Of a stretch of 64,000 nt of DNA, positions 44,690-52,675 are shown piece after piece; within the stretch, counting starts at the first letter, position 1; each line of letters starts with the position of its first letter. Under the pieces are notes generated by a model that was not told the origin of the DNA, did not search any database, and saw nothing but the letters and a program-made list of their open reading frames with translations. The translations under genes and the position numbers were made by a program. The stretch is from Micromonospora sp. C28SCA-DRY-2 (GTDB lineage: Bacteria; Actinomycetota; Actinomycetes; Mycobacteriales; Micromonosporaceae): assembly GCF_030519475.1 (NCBI RefSeq), contig NZ_JAUMKD010000008.1:124001-188000 (forward strand), written 5' to 3'.

Positions 44690-46273
44690 ATGTTCGAGAA
44701 GGTGCTGATCGCCAACCGGGGCGAGATCGCCCTGCGGGTGCTGCGGGCCTGCCGCGAGCTGGGGGTGCGCACCGCGGTGGTCTACTCCAGCGCGGACGCC
44801 GACTCGACGCCCGTCCGCCTTGCCGATGAGGCGGTCCGGATCGGGCCGGCGCAGAGCCGGCGCAGCTACCTCAACGCCGCCGCCATCGTCGAGGCGGCCC
44901 GGCAGGTCGGCGCGCAGGCGGTGCACCCCGGCTACGGGTTCCTCTCCGAGGACGCCGACTTCGCCGAGATCTGCGCGCAGAACGGGCTGACCTTCATCGG
45001 GCCGCCGCCACGGGTGATGGCCGAACTGGCCGACAAGTCCTCCGCGCGGGCGCTCATGCGCCGCGCCGGGCTGCCGCTGCCGCCGGGCAGCGTCCGGCCC
45101 GTGCCGACGGCCGCCGCGGCGGTGGCGGTGGCCGCCGAGATCGGCTACCCGGTGATCGTCAAGGCGGCCGCCGGTGGCGGCGGGCGCGGCATGACGGTGG
45201 TCCGCACCCCGGCGGAGCTGCCCCGGGCGTACGCGCGCACCCGGGCCGCCGCCCAGGCCGTCTTCGGCGACGACCGGGTGTACGTCGAGCGGTACCTCAC
45301 CGACGCCCGGCACGTCGAGGTGCAGGTGCTCTGCGACCAGCACGGCAACGGCGTGCACCTGGGCACCCGGGACTGCTCGGTGCAGCGCCGGCACCAGAAG
45401 CTGGTCGAGGAGGCCCCGGCGCCGGCGCTCTCCGCGGCCACCCTGGAGGCGATCGCGGCGGCCGCCCTGCGCGGCGTCCTCGACGTCGGCTTCACCGGCG
45501 CCGGCACCGTCGAGTTCCTGGTCGACGCGGACGAGCGGTTCCACTTCCTGGAGATCAACTGTCGGATCCAGGTGGAGCACCCGGTCACCGAGATGATCAC
45601 CGGGATCGACCTGGTGCACGAGCAGTTGCACATCGCCGCCGGGGTGCCGCTGCGGCTGCGGCAGGAGGACGTCCGCCCGCACGGGGTGGCGGTCGAGTGC
45701 CGGGTCAACGTGGAGGACCCGGACCGCGACTTCGCCCCCACCCCCGGCCGGCTGGAACGGTTCCTCCCGCCCGGCGGCCCGTTCACCCGGGTCGACACCC
45801 ACGGCCACCCCGGCTACCTGGTCGGCCCGTACTACGACTCGCTGCTGGCCAAGGTGGCGGTCTGGGCACCCGACCGGGACCTGGCCCTGAACCGGCTGGA
45901 ACGGGCCCTCGACGAGTTCGACGTGGCCGGGCCCGGGGTGCGCACCACCATCCCGTTCGTCCGCCGGGTGCTCGACGATCCCGGGTTCCGCAAGGGGCGC
46001 TACTCGACCGGCCTGGTCGACCGGCTGCTCGCCGCCCGGGACCCGGCCCGGCCGCCCGCGCCGACCGGCCCGCCGGCCGGGTCCCCGGCGACCCGCCCGC
46101 CCGACGCCCGGCCTCCGGGCGGGCCGCCCGCCGCCCGCCCGCCGACCGGCGAGCCGCCCGCCGCCCGCCCGGCCGGCGTACCCGCCGACCCGCCGGCCAA
46201 CCGGCCACCCGACGCCGCCCGCCCCGGCGGGCCCGCCGGCCCGCCCGACCGACCGCACAGGAGGACCCGATGA
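44690..46273 (+). CDS. accC: Biotin carboxylase (AccC) with Pro-rich tail
   Basis: 527 residues. The first 450 are a standard ATP-grasp biotin carboxylase: FEKVLIANRGEIALRVLRAC, HPGYGFLSEDADFAE, KAAAGGGGRGMTVV (glycine-rich loop), the HVEVQVLCDQHGN segment and FLEINCRIQVEHPVTEM. It carboxylates the biotin of the preceding carrier using ATP and bicarbonate. The last 75 or so residues are a Pro/Ala/Arg low-complexity tail not found in normal AccC. ATG44690 (MFEKVLIANRG) is the family start; GTG44681 is possible. The stop overlaps the start of the ACP-cyclase gene. Confidence 0.95.
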   Translation: MFEKVLIANRGEIALRVLRACRELGVRTAVVYSSADADSTPVRLADEAVRIGPAQSRRSYLNAAAIVEAARQVGAQAVHPGYGFLSEDADFAEICAQNGLTFIGPPPRVMAELADKSSARALMRRAGLPLPPGSVRPVPTAAAAVAVAAEIGYPVIVKAAAGGGGRGMTVVRTPAELPRAYARTRAAAQAVFGDDRVYVERYLTDARHVEVQVLCDQHGNGVHLGTRDCSVQRRHQKLVEEAPAPALSAATLEAIAAAALRGVLDVGFTGAGTVEFLVDADERFHFLEINCRIQVEHPVTEMITGIDLVHEQLHIAAGVPLRLRQEDVRPHGVAVECRVNVEDPDRDFAPTPGRLERFLPPGGPFTRVDTHGHPGYLVGPYYDSLLAKVAVWAPDRDLALNRLERALDEFDVAGPGVRTTIPFVRRVLDDPGFRKGRYSTGLVDRLLAARDPARPPAPTGPPAGSPATRPPDARPPGGPPAARPPTGEPPAARPAGVPADPPANRPPDAARPGGPAGPPDRPHRRTR

Positions 46274-47022
46274 CCGTCACCCATGGCCGTCCGCTGACCG
46301 GGGAGATCACCGAGATCCTGGTGGCCCACTGTGGACTCGACCCGGACGCGGCGGCCCGCGCACCGGCCGCCTCCCTGGAGGAGCTGGGCATGGACTCGCT
46401 GGCCCTGCTGGAGCTCTCCGCGGTGGTCGCCGACCGCTGGCAGGTGCAGATCCCGGAACAGGCCGCCCAGCTGAGCATCCCCGCCGTGGCGGAGCTGGTG
46501 GCCCGCCGGGCCGACCCGCCCGGACACACCGAGAACAGCGTGCTCATCGCCGCGCCGCTGCCGCTGGTCTGGGAGGTCACCAACGACGTCGCCCGCTGGA
46601 CCGAGCTGTTCACCGAGTACGCCCGGGTGGAGATCCTGCACCGCGACGGCGACACCGTACGCTTCCGGCTGACCATGCACCCGGACGAGAACGGGATCGC
46701 CTGGAGCTGGGTCAGCGAGCGCACCGCAGACCCGGCGACCCGCCAGGTGCGCGCGCAGCGGGTGGAGACCGGGCCGTTCGAGTACATGCGGATCCACTGG
46801 CGCTACACCGAGGAGCCCGGCGGCACCCGGATGACCTGGGTGCAGGACTTCGCCATGAAGCCCACCGCGCCGGTGGACAACGCCGGCATGACCGACCGGA
46901 TCAACGCCAACAGCGCGGTGCAACTGGCCGTCATCAGGGAGCGGATCGAGCGGCTGGCCCGCGACGGCGTCATCCCGGCCGGCTCCTCCGCCGACACCCC
47001 GACCGGAGGCGACGATGAGTGA
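46270..47022 (+). CDS. ACP-aromatase/cyclase fusion
   Basis: 250 residues. The N-terminal domain (about 8-80) is an acyl carrier protein with LEELGMDSLALLELS; Ser43 is the phosphopantetheine site. The C-terminal domain (about 90-240) is an SRPBCC aromatase/cyclase of the TcmN-N-terminal/WhiE-ORFVI type: HTENSVLIAAPLPLVWEVTND, RFRLTMHPDENGIAWSWVSE, ETGPFEYMRIHWRY and AMKPTAPVDNAGMTDRIN. In WhiE-like and tetracenomycin-type systems ACP and ARO/CYC are separate adjacent genes; here they form one chain, so the nascent polyketide is tethered to the first-ring cyclase. The minimal PKS shows no other ACP nearby, so this must be its carrier. ATG46270 overlaps accC. Confidence 0.93.
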   Translation: MTVTHGRPLTGEITEILVAHCGLDPDAAARAPAASLEELGMDSLALLELSAVVADRWQVQIPEQAAQLSIPAVAELVARRADPPGHTENSVLIAAPLPLVWEVTNDVARWTELFTEYARVEILHRDGDTVRFRLTMHPDENGIAWSWVSERTADPATRQVRAQRVETGPFEYMRIHWRYTEEPGGTRMTWVQDFAMKPTAPVDNAGMTDRINANSAVQLAVIRERIERLARDGVIPAGSSADTPTGGDDE

Positions 47023-47419
47023 GCGGACGCTGCGGCTGGTCGCCGCGCGGGACGTACCACCGGACCGCCGCCGCGGCGGTGAGCTGCGGGTGCTGCTCGG
47101 CCCGCGGACGGTCGGCAGCACCTCCGGCTTCATGGGGGTGGCGGCGCTGGCGCCGGGGGAGCGGATCGCCGAGCACTACCACCCCTACAGCGAGGAGTTC
47201 CTGTACGTGTGCCGCGGCGCGATCACCGTGGACCTCGACGACCAGCCGGTGCCGCTGGCCGCCGGGGAGGCGCTGCTCGTCCCGGTCGACGTCCGGCACC
47301 GGCTGCGCAACACCGGCGACGAGCCGGCCGAGGTGGTGTTCCACCTCGGGCCGCTGGCGCCCCGGCCCGAGCTGGGCCACGTCGACACCGAGCTGGTCGA
47401 GCAGCGGGGCGGGTCGTGA
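47015..47419 (+). CDS. Cupin-fold protein (WhiE-ORFII-like)
   Basis: 134 residues. Conserved cupin motifs: GERIAEHYHPYSEEFLYVCRG (motif 1, two His and Glu for metal) and PVDVRHRLRNTGDEPAEVVF (motif 2). Similar cupins accompany KS-alpha in spore-pigment and pentangular polyketide clusters, where they may assist cyclisation or anthrone oxidation; the exact role is not established. It overlaps the ACP-cyclase gene by 8 bp. Its stop opens the first unit of the 59-bp triple repeat. Confidence 0.9.
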   Translation: MSERTLRLVAARDVPPDRRRGGELRVLLGPRTVGSTSGFMGVAALAPGERIAEHYHPYSEEFLYVCRGAITVDLDDQPVPLAAGEALLVPVDVRHRLRNTGDEPAEVVFHLGPLAPRPELGHVDTELVEQRGGS

Positions 47420-47592
47420 GCGCGAGGAGTGAGCCGGGGTTGCGAGCCCCGCAGTCGCGAACCCAGGAGGCGCCGTGAGCGCGAGGAGTGAGCCGGGGTT
47501 GCGAGCCCCGCAGTCGCGAACCCAGGAGGCGCCGTGAGCGCGAGGAGTGAGCCGGGGTTGCGAGCCCCGCAGTCGCAAACCGGGGTGGCGTC
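47416..47592 (+). repeat. Three tandem 59-bp GTGA-bounded repeats
   Basis: Units 47416-47474, 47475-47533 and 47534-47592 each start GTGAGCGCGAGGAGTGAGCC. Units 1 and 2 end with CCAGGAGGCGCC, a good ribosome-binding site before the next GTG. Unit 3 has decayed at its end (GGGGTGGCGTC). The KS-alpha start GTG at 47593 is exactly where a fourth unit would begin. The core also occurs once at 737-796. The element carries a small hairpin (GGGGTT-GCG-AGCCCC-like). Confidence 0.92.
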
Positions 47593-48867
47593 GTGAGTGG
47601 GCGCCGGACGGTGGTGACCGGCATCGGGGTGGTGGCACCCGGCGGCGTGACCCGGGACCGGTTCTGGAAGGCGATCACCGAGGGGCGTACCGCGACCCGC
47701 CGGATCACCTTCTTCGACCCGTCGCCGTTCCGGTCCCGGATCGCCGCCGAGTGCGACTTCGACCCGGTCGCCGCCGGGCTCACCGAGGCCGAGCGGCGCC
47801 GCGCCGACCGGTACGTGCAGTTCGCGCTGGCCTGCGCCGCGGAGGCGGTCGCCGACGCCGGCCTGGCGCTGACCGAGGCCGAACGGGACCACGCCGGGGT
47901 GGTGCTCGGCACCGCCGTGGGCGGCACCATGGCGCTGGAGCAGGAGTACGTGACGGTGAGCGACACCGGCCGCCGGTGGCTGGTCGACCACGCCCGCGGC
48001 GGCCCGTACCTCTACCAGGCGCTGGTGCCCAGCAGCCTGGCCGCCGACGTGGCCTGCCGGTACGGCCTGCACGGCCCGGCCCAGGTGGTCTCCACCGGCT
48101 GCACCTCCGGCATCGACGCCATCGGCTACGCCCACCAGCTGATCGTCGACGGCGAGGCGGACGTGGTGCTGGCCGGGGCCGCCGACTCGCCGATCTCCCC
48201 GGTCACCGTGGCCTCCTTCGACGCGATCAAGGCGACCAGCCCGGACAACGACGACCCGGCGCACGCCTCCCGGCCGTTCGACGCCGACCGGCACGGCTTC
48301 GTGCTCGCCGAGGGGGCGGCGGTGCTGGTGCTGGAGGAGGCCGGACACGCCCGGCGGCGCGGCGCGCACGTCTACTGCGAGGTGGCCGGCTACGCCAGCC
48401 GCAGCAACGGCTTCCACATGACCGGGCTGCGGCCGGACGGGGTGGAGATGGCGCTGGCCATCACCGCCGCGCTGGGCCAGGCCCGGATCGCCCCGGAGCA
48501 GGTCTGCTACGTCAGCGCGCACGGCTCCGGCACCCGGCAGAACGACCGGCACGAGACGGCGGCGTTCAAGCGGGCGCTCGGCGAGACCGCGTACCGGGTG
48601 CCGATCAGCTCGATCAAGTCGATGGTGGGGCACTCGCTCGGCGCGATCGGCTCGATCGAGATGGCGGCGTGCGCGCTGGCCATCGAGTACGGCGTGGTGC
48701 CGCCGACGGCCAACTGGGCCACCCGGGACCCGGAGTGCGACCTGGACTACGTGCCGAACGAGGCCCGCGAGTTGCCGGTGGACGTCGCCCTCTCGGTGGG
48801 CAGCGGCTTCGGCGGCTTCCAGTCCGCCATGGTGTTCCGCCGGCTGCCGCGGACGGTGCCGGCGTGA
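47593..48867 (+). CDS. Type II PKS ketosynthase alpha
   Basis: 424 residues. Complete catalytic set: Cys170 in VVSTGCTSGIDAIGYA, His in YVSAHGSGTRQNDRHE, and Lys/His in SSIKSMVGHSLGAIGSIE. The N-terminus RRTVVTGIGVVAPGGVTRD is typical of aromatic type II KS-alpha. With KS-beta it condenses malonyl-ACP units into the poly-beta-ketone. GTG47593 directly follows the third repeat unit with only a weak ribosome-binding site, so translation may depend on the repeat upstream. Its stop overlaps the KS-beta start (GTGA). Confidence 0.96.
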   Translation: MSGRRTVVTGIGVVAPGGVTRDRFWKAITEGRTATRRITFFDPSPFRSRIAAECDFDPVAAGLTEAERRRADRYVQFALACAAEAVADAGLALTEAERDHAGVVLGTAVGGTMALEQEYVTVSDTGRRWLVDHARGGPYLYQALVPSSLAADVACRYGLHGPAQVVSTGCTSGIDAIGYAHQLIVDGEADVVLAGAADSPISPVTVASFDAIKATSPDNDDPAHASRPFDADRHGFVLAEGAAVLVLEEAGHARRRGAHVYCEVAGYASRSNGFHMTGLRPDGVEMALAITAALGQARIAPEQVCYVSAHGSGTRQNDRHETAAFKRALGETAYRVPISSIKSMVGHSLGAIGSIEMAACALAIEYGVVPPTANWATRDPECDLDYVPNEARELPVDVALSVGSGFGGFQSAMVFRRLPRTVPA

Positions 48868-50108
48868 CCGCCCGGGCCGTCGTCACCGGGATCGGCGTGG
48901 TGGCGCCCAGCGGCGTCGGCGCGGACGCGCACTGGCGGAGCGTGCTGGCCGGCACCCGCCGGACCGGGCCGATCACCCTCTTCGACCCGGCCGGCTACCC
49001 CACCCGGTACGGCGGCGAGGTGTCCGGCTTCGACGCGGCCGGCTACGCCGACAACCGCCGGCTGGTGCAGACCGACCGGTGGACGCACCTGGCGTTCGCC
49101 GCCACCCGGCTGGCGCTGGCCGACGCCGGGCTGCCCGAGCGGGCTCCCGACCCGTACGGCTGGGCGGTCACCCTGGCCAGCTCGTCCGGCGGGAACCTGT
49201 TCGGCCAGCGGGAACTGCAACGGCTCTGGGGGTCGCCGGCGCGGACCGTCGGGGCGTACCAGTCGATCGCCTGGTTCTACGCGGCCAGCGTCGGCCAGCT
49301 CTCCATCCACCACCAGTTCAAGGGGCCGTGCGGGGTGCTGGCCGCCGAGTCCGCCGGCGGCCTGGACAGCCTGGCGCACGCGGTGCGCACGATCCGCCGG
49401 GGCACCCCGGTGGTTCTCGCCGGGGCGACCGAGTGCCCGCTGAGCCCGTACGCGCTGGCCTGCCAGCTGCGCTCCGGGCTGCTCAGCGACGTCGCCGACC
49501 CGGAGCGGGCGTACCGGCCGTTCGACGCCGCCGCCAGCGGCTACCTGCCGGCCGAGGGCGGCGCGGTGTTCGTGGTGGAGGAGCTGGGGCGGGCGCTGGC
49601 CCGGGGCGCCCGGATCTACGGCGAGGTGACCGGCTGGGGCGCCACCCACGACGGCGTGCACACCGGACCGGACGGCGCCGGCGACCCCCGGCAGTACGCC
49701 CGGGCCATCCGGCTGGCCCTGGACCGGGCCGGGGTCGAGCCGGCGGCGGTGGACGTGGTGCTGCCCGACGCGCTGGGCGTGCCCCGCTACGACCGCGCCG
49801 AGGCGGCCGCGCTGCGTGCCGTCTTCGGCACCCGCCCGCCGCCGGTGACCACGCAGAAACCGCTCACCGGCCGGGCCCACCAGGGCGGTTCCGCGGTGGA
49901 CGTGGCGACCGCGCTGCTCGCCTTCCGGCACGACACGCTGCCCGCCTCGGCCGGGCCGGACGAGGTGGCCGACGGCTGCGAGCTGGATTTCCTGCGGACA
50001 CACCGGCGGCCGGCGAGCCGGACCGCGCTGGTCTGCGCGCGCGGCTTCGACGGTTTCAACAGTGCCCTGGTGCTGCGCGGCGCGGCACCGGCGGAAGGAG
50101 TGGCGTGA
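48864..50108 (+). CDS. Type II PKS chain-length factor (KS-beta)
   Basis: 414 residues. KS fold without catalytic Cys: the equivalent position reads LAAESAGGLDSLAHAV, with Ser163 where most chain-length factors have Gln (EQAGG). The His positions are also altered (VVLPDALGVPRYDRAE; QKPLTGRAHQGGSAVDV). It pairs with KS-alpha and sets chain length; WhiE-like sets usually make long (C24) chains, but chain length cannot be read here. Start GTG48864 overlaps KS-alpha. The stop overlaps the following monooxygenase. Confidence 0.94.
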   Translation: MTARAVVTGIGVVAPSGVGADAHWRSVLAGTRRTGPITLFDPAGYPTRYGGEVSGFDAAGYADNRRLVQTDRWTHLAFAATRLALADAGLPERAPDPYGWAVTLASSSGGNLFGQRELQRLWGSPARTVGAYQSIAWFYAASVGQLSIHHQFKGPCGVLAAESAGGLDSLAHAVRTIRRGTPVVLAGATECPLSPYALACQLRSGLLSDVADPERAYRPFDAAASGYLPAEGGAVFVVEELGRALARGARIYGEVTGWGATHDGVHTGPDGAGDPRQYARAIRLALDRAGVEPAAVDVVLPDALGVPRYDRAEAAALRAVFGTRPPPVTTQKPLTGRAHQGGSAVDVATALLAFRHDTLPASAGPDEVADGCELDFLRTHRRPASRTALVCARGFDGFNSALVLRGAAPAEGVA

Positions 50109-50431
50109 TGAGCGACCAACGGGCCCGGGTGGTCTTCCTGGTGCGGGTGCCGGCGGCTCGCACCGAGGCGTTCCTCGCCGCGTACGAGCAGATCCGGCAC
50201 CAGGTCGCCGGTGGGGTGCCGGGGCACCTGGTGGACCAGGTCTGCCGCTCGGCCACCGACCCGGAGCAGTGGCTGATCACCAGCGAGTGGGCGGCGCTGG
50301 CCGACTTCGAGCGGTGGGAACGCAGCCCGGAGCACCGCGACCTGGTCCGGCCGATGCGGGAGTGCTTCACCGACGCCCGGTCGCTGCGCTTCCACATCCA
50401 CGCCCAGACGCCGGCCGGGACGCCGGCCTGA
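50108..50431 (+). CDS. Antibiotic biosynthesis (ABM-fold) monooxygenase
   Basis: 107 residues. Dimeric ferredoxin-like ABM fold: RVVFLVRVPAARTEAFLAAYE, VDQVCRSATDPEQWLITSEW and LADFERWERSPEHRDLV. Cofactor-free members such as ActVA-Orf6 and TcmH oxidise anthrones to quinones; others act as cyclases. In this position it most likely oxidises the ring system made by the minimal PKS. ATG50108 overlaps the KS-beta stop; GTG50105 is equally possible. Confidence 0.88.
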   Translation: MSDQRARVVFLVRVPAARTEAFLAAYEQIRHQVAGGVPGHLVDQVCRSATDPEQWLITSEWAALADFERWERSPEHRDLVRPMRECFTDARSLRFHIHAQTPAGTPA

Positions 50432-50499
50432 ACCCCGCCGCCGCCGGCCCGCCCGTCGCCGGGGCGGCCGGCCGCCGGATCCGGTGGCAGGCTGCGGGG

Positions 50500-50802
50500 A
50501 TGAGCGAACGTGACCTGCCCGCGTTGACCCGGGCCGAGCGGGAACTCGTCGAGCGGTACCTGCGCATCGTCGACCTGGTGGCCCGGCTGAATCCGGCCCG
50601 GGACAGCGGGCACTTCGACCCGCTCGGCTGCGTGGTCGCCGCGCAGGCCCTGGCGGCCGAGGCGAAGGCGGTCGCCGCGGTGGCCGAACTGATGCGCGAG
50701 CGCGGGGAGACCGAACTGCACGCCGGCACGCTGGCCCGCGCGATGCGCGCGCTGGACGGCGAGCGGCGCACCGCCCGGGTGGTCCTGCCACCGGCGCCCT
50801 GA
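50500..50802 (+). CDS. Small helical protein of unknown function in the PKS cluster
   Basis: 100 residues, predicted all-helical: TRAERELVERYLRIVDLVARL, then HFDPLGCVVAAQALAAEAKAV, with the two helices able to form an antiparallel coiled pair. One Cys. I do not recognise a family. It ends the aromatic PKS operon, 68 bp after the ABM gene, and lies before a repeat-bearing intergenic region. Its coding bias fits its neighbours. Confidence 0.65.
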   Translation: MSERDLPALTRAERELVERYLRIVDLVARLNPARDSGHFDPLGCVVAAQALAAEAKAVAAVAELMRERGETELHAGTLARAMRALDGERRTARVVLPPAP

Positions 50803-51280
50803 CCCCGCCGCCCGCCCGGTCCGTCGGGCGGCCGCGCGGGCGGTCCGTCGGGCGGCCGCGCGGGCGGTCCGTCGGGTGGCTGCCGGGCAGGGGTGCGACC
50901 CGACGCCACACCGCGGTCGCCTCGCCGAGGTCGAGCCGTCCGCACGATGCCGCCGGCCCGGCAGGGTCCGCGGACCCGCCCCTGCCGGACCCGCCCCCGC
51001 CGGGCCGGGCCGGTCGAAGAACGCCATCGGCCGTCCGGTCGGCAGTGCCCGCCATCCGCACGATGGGTCATCACTCGGTAGCGCTCGGTGGGCATACGGG
51101 GTCGATCCTGCCCCGTCGAACGGGCCGTCGGCAATCCGGCCAGCCGCTCGTTTTGATCTAGCCATTTGCATGTGGCAATGGATCCGAGCGGCGGCGTACG
51201 GTTCCCCCGCAGCACCCCGACAAGCACTCTTCCTGGGCGGATCCCGCCCTGTCCCATGCTGGGCGGTGACGGCGGTGACC
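50803..51280. promoter_or_regulatory. Intergenic region between the two PKS halves
   Basis: 478 bp. It holds a 24-bp tandem repeat (50818-50889, three units, the last degenerate), an AT-richer segment at 51060-51200 unlike the surrounding GC, and an imperfect palindrome CCATTTGC...GGCAATGG at 51162-51181, about 100 bp before the ligase start. It is likely the promoter region of the second transcription unit. No gene is supported in it. Confidence 0.55.
50818..50889 (+). repeat. 24-bp tandem repeat, three units
   Basis: Units at 50818, 50842 and 50866. The first two are identical (core GTCCGTCGGGCGGCCGCG). The third differs in its second half. It lies 16 bp after the stop of the small helical protein. 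Confidence 0.8.
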
Positions 51281-52675
51281 ATGGACCGGTCGACAGGAAA
51301 CCCGTTGGTGACGGACCCGGAATGGGTCGACGAGGTGCTGCTGGCCGGCCCGGCCGACGCCGTCTGCCTGCGGCTGCCGGCACCGGTCGGCCGGGCCGCC
51401 CTGCGCCGGCTGGTCGCCGAGGCGCAGGCCGGGCTGGTCGACGCCGGGCTGCGTCCCGGCGGGGCCGCCGCGCTGCGGCTGCCGCCCTCGCTGGCGTACG
51501 TGGTGCACCTGCTGGCCACCTGGCGGCTCGGCGCGCAGGCGATCCTGCTCGACCACCGGCTCACCGACCACGAGGTCGACCGGGCGCTGCGCCGGCTCAC
51601 CCCGCAGGTGGTGGTGGCGCCGGTGCGCACCTCCGGCGGGGCGCTGCGCGTCTTCGTCGACGTCACCGCCGGCGTCACCGGCTACGCCGACCGGCCCGCG
51701 GGCAGCGGGCACGCGGTGATCCAGCTCAGCTCCGGCTCCACCGGGCCGTCCAAGGTGATCGGCCGCACGGCCGCCGACCTGGTCGCCGAGGTGCACCGCT
51801 ACACCCGGATCGACGGGGTGGCGCTGCCCGGCGAGCGGATCGTCCTGCTGCCCTCGATGGTGCACGTGCTCGGCCTGGTCGGTGGCCTGCTCTACGCCCT
51901 GCACGCCGGCGTCGAGCTGGTCCCGCCGGAGCGGCTCAGCGGCGACGCCGTGCTCGCCGCCGTCGCCGCCGCCGACACCCCGGCCACCGTGCTCGGCGTG
52001 CCGTTCCACATCGGACTGCTCGCCTCCACCCGGCCGGGTCGGCCGCTGCCCCAGTTCAAGCGGATGACCACCGGCGGGGAACTGGTCCCGGCGGCGGTCG
52101 CCCGGGCGTTCACCGACCGCTTCGGCGTGCCGCTGGGCAACATGTACGGGATGACCGAGGTCGGGGTGATCGGCACCGACCTGTACGGGCGGCACCGGCC
52201 GGCCATCGCCCCGGCGCCCGGCATGGCGGTCCGCGCGGTCGACGGCGAACTCTGGGTCAGCTGCCCCGCCTCGCCGTACGTCGGGCTCAGCGACCCGACC
52301 CGGTGGTCCGACGGTTGGCTGCGCACCCGCGACGCCGGCACGGTAAACCCGGACACCGGCCTGGTCACCATCCGCGGCCGGCTCGACTCGCAGGTCTCGG
52401 TGGGCGGGATGAAGGTCGACCTCACCGAGGTGGAGACCAGCGTCGCCGAGCTGCCCGGGGTGGCCGCCGCGGTGGTGGTCTGGGACGACGGCATCACCGC
52501 GTACGTGCAACCGGACGGGCCGCTGTCGGAGGAGACGCTGGACAAGCTGCTCGCCGAGCGGCTGGCCGGCTACAAACGCCCGCGCGTGCTGCGGCTGCTC
52601 GATCAGCTGCCCCGCACCACCACCGGCAAGCTGGTCCGCTCCCGGGACGCGCTGCGCTCGGCGGCGACGTCGTGA
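51281..52675 (+). CDS. Class I adenylate-forming acyl/aryl ligase 1
   Basis: 464 residues. Core motifs: IQLSSGSTGPSKVIGRT (P-loop), LLPSMVHVLGLVGGLLYALH, NMYGMTEVGVIGTDL, DGWLRTRDAGTVNP and the C-terminal TTTGKLVRSRDAL with the catalytic Lys. It makes an acyl-adenylate and transfers it to CoA or a carrier protein. It is shorter than typical acyl-CoA synthetases (500-550), suggesting a compact stand-alone ligase for a small or aryl acid. ATG51281 is preferred; GTG51308 is possible. It opens the second half of the cluster. Confidence 0.88.
   Translation: MDRSTGNPLVTDPEWVDEVLLAGPADAVCLRLPAPVGRAALRRLVAEAQAGLVDAGLRPGGAAALRLPPSLAYVVHLLATWRLGAQAILLDHRLTDHEVDRALRRLTPQVVVAPVRTSGGALRVFVDVTAGVTGYADRPAGSGHAVIQLSSGSTGPSKVIGRTAADLVAEVHRYTRIDGVALPGERIVLLPSMVHVLGLVGGLLYALHAGVELVPPERLSGDAVLAAVAAADTPATVLGVPFHIGLLASTRPGRPLPQFKRMTTGGELVPAAVARAFTDRFGVPLGNMYGMTEVGVIGTDLYGRHRPAIAPAPGMAVRAVDGELWVSCPASPYVGLSDPTRWSDGWLRTRDAGTVNPDTGLVTIRGRLDSQVSVGGMKVDLTEVETSVAELPGVAAAVVVWDDGITAYVQPDGPLSEETLDKLLAERLAGYKRPRVLRLLDQLPRTTTGKLVRSRDALRSAATS

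Noticed and set aside
47416..47592. Three regular repeats as a possible CRISPR array
   Set aside because: The units are contiguous with no spacers and include a start codon and ribosome-binding site; no cas genes are present.
51141..51200. The AT-rich stretch before ligase 1 as a tRNA or attachment site
   Set aside because: No cloverleaf arms or integrase gene nearby. A promoter explains it better.
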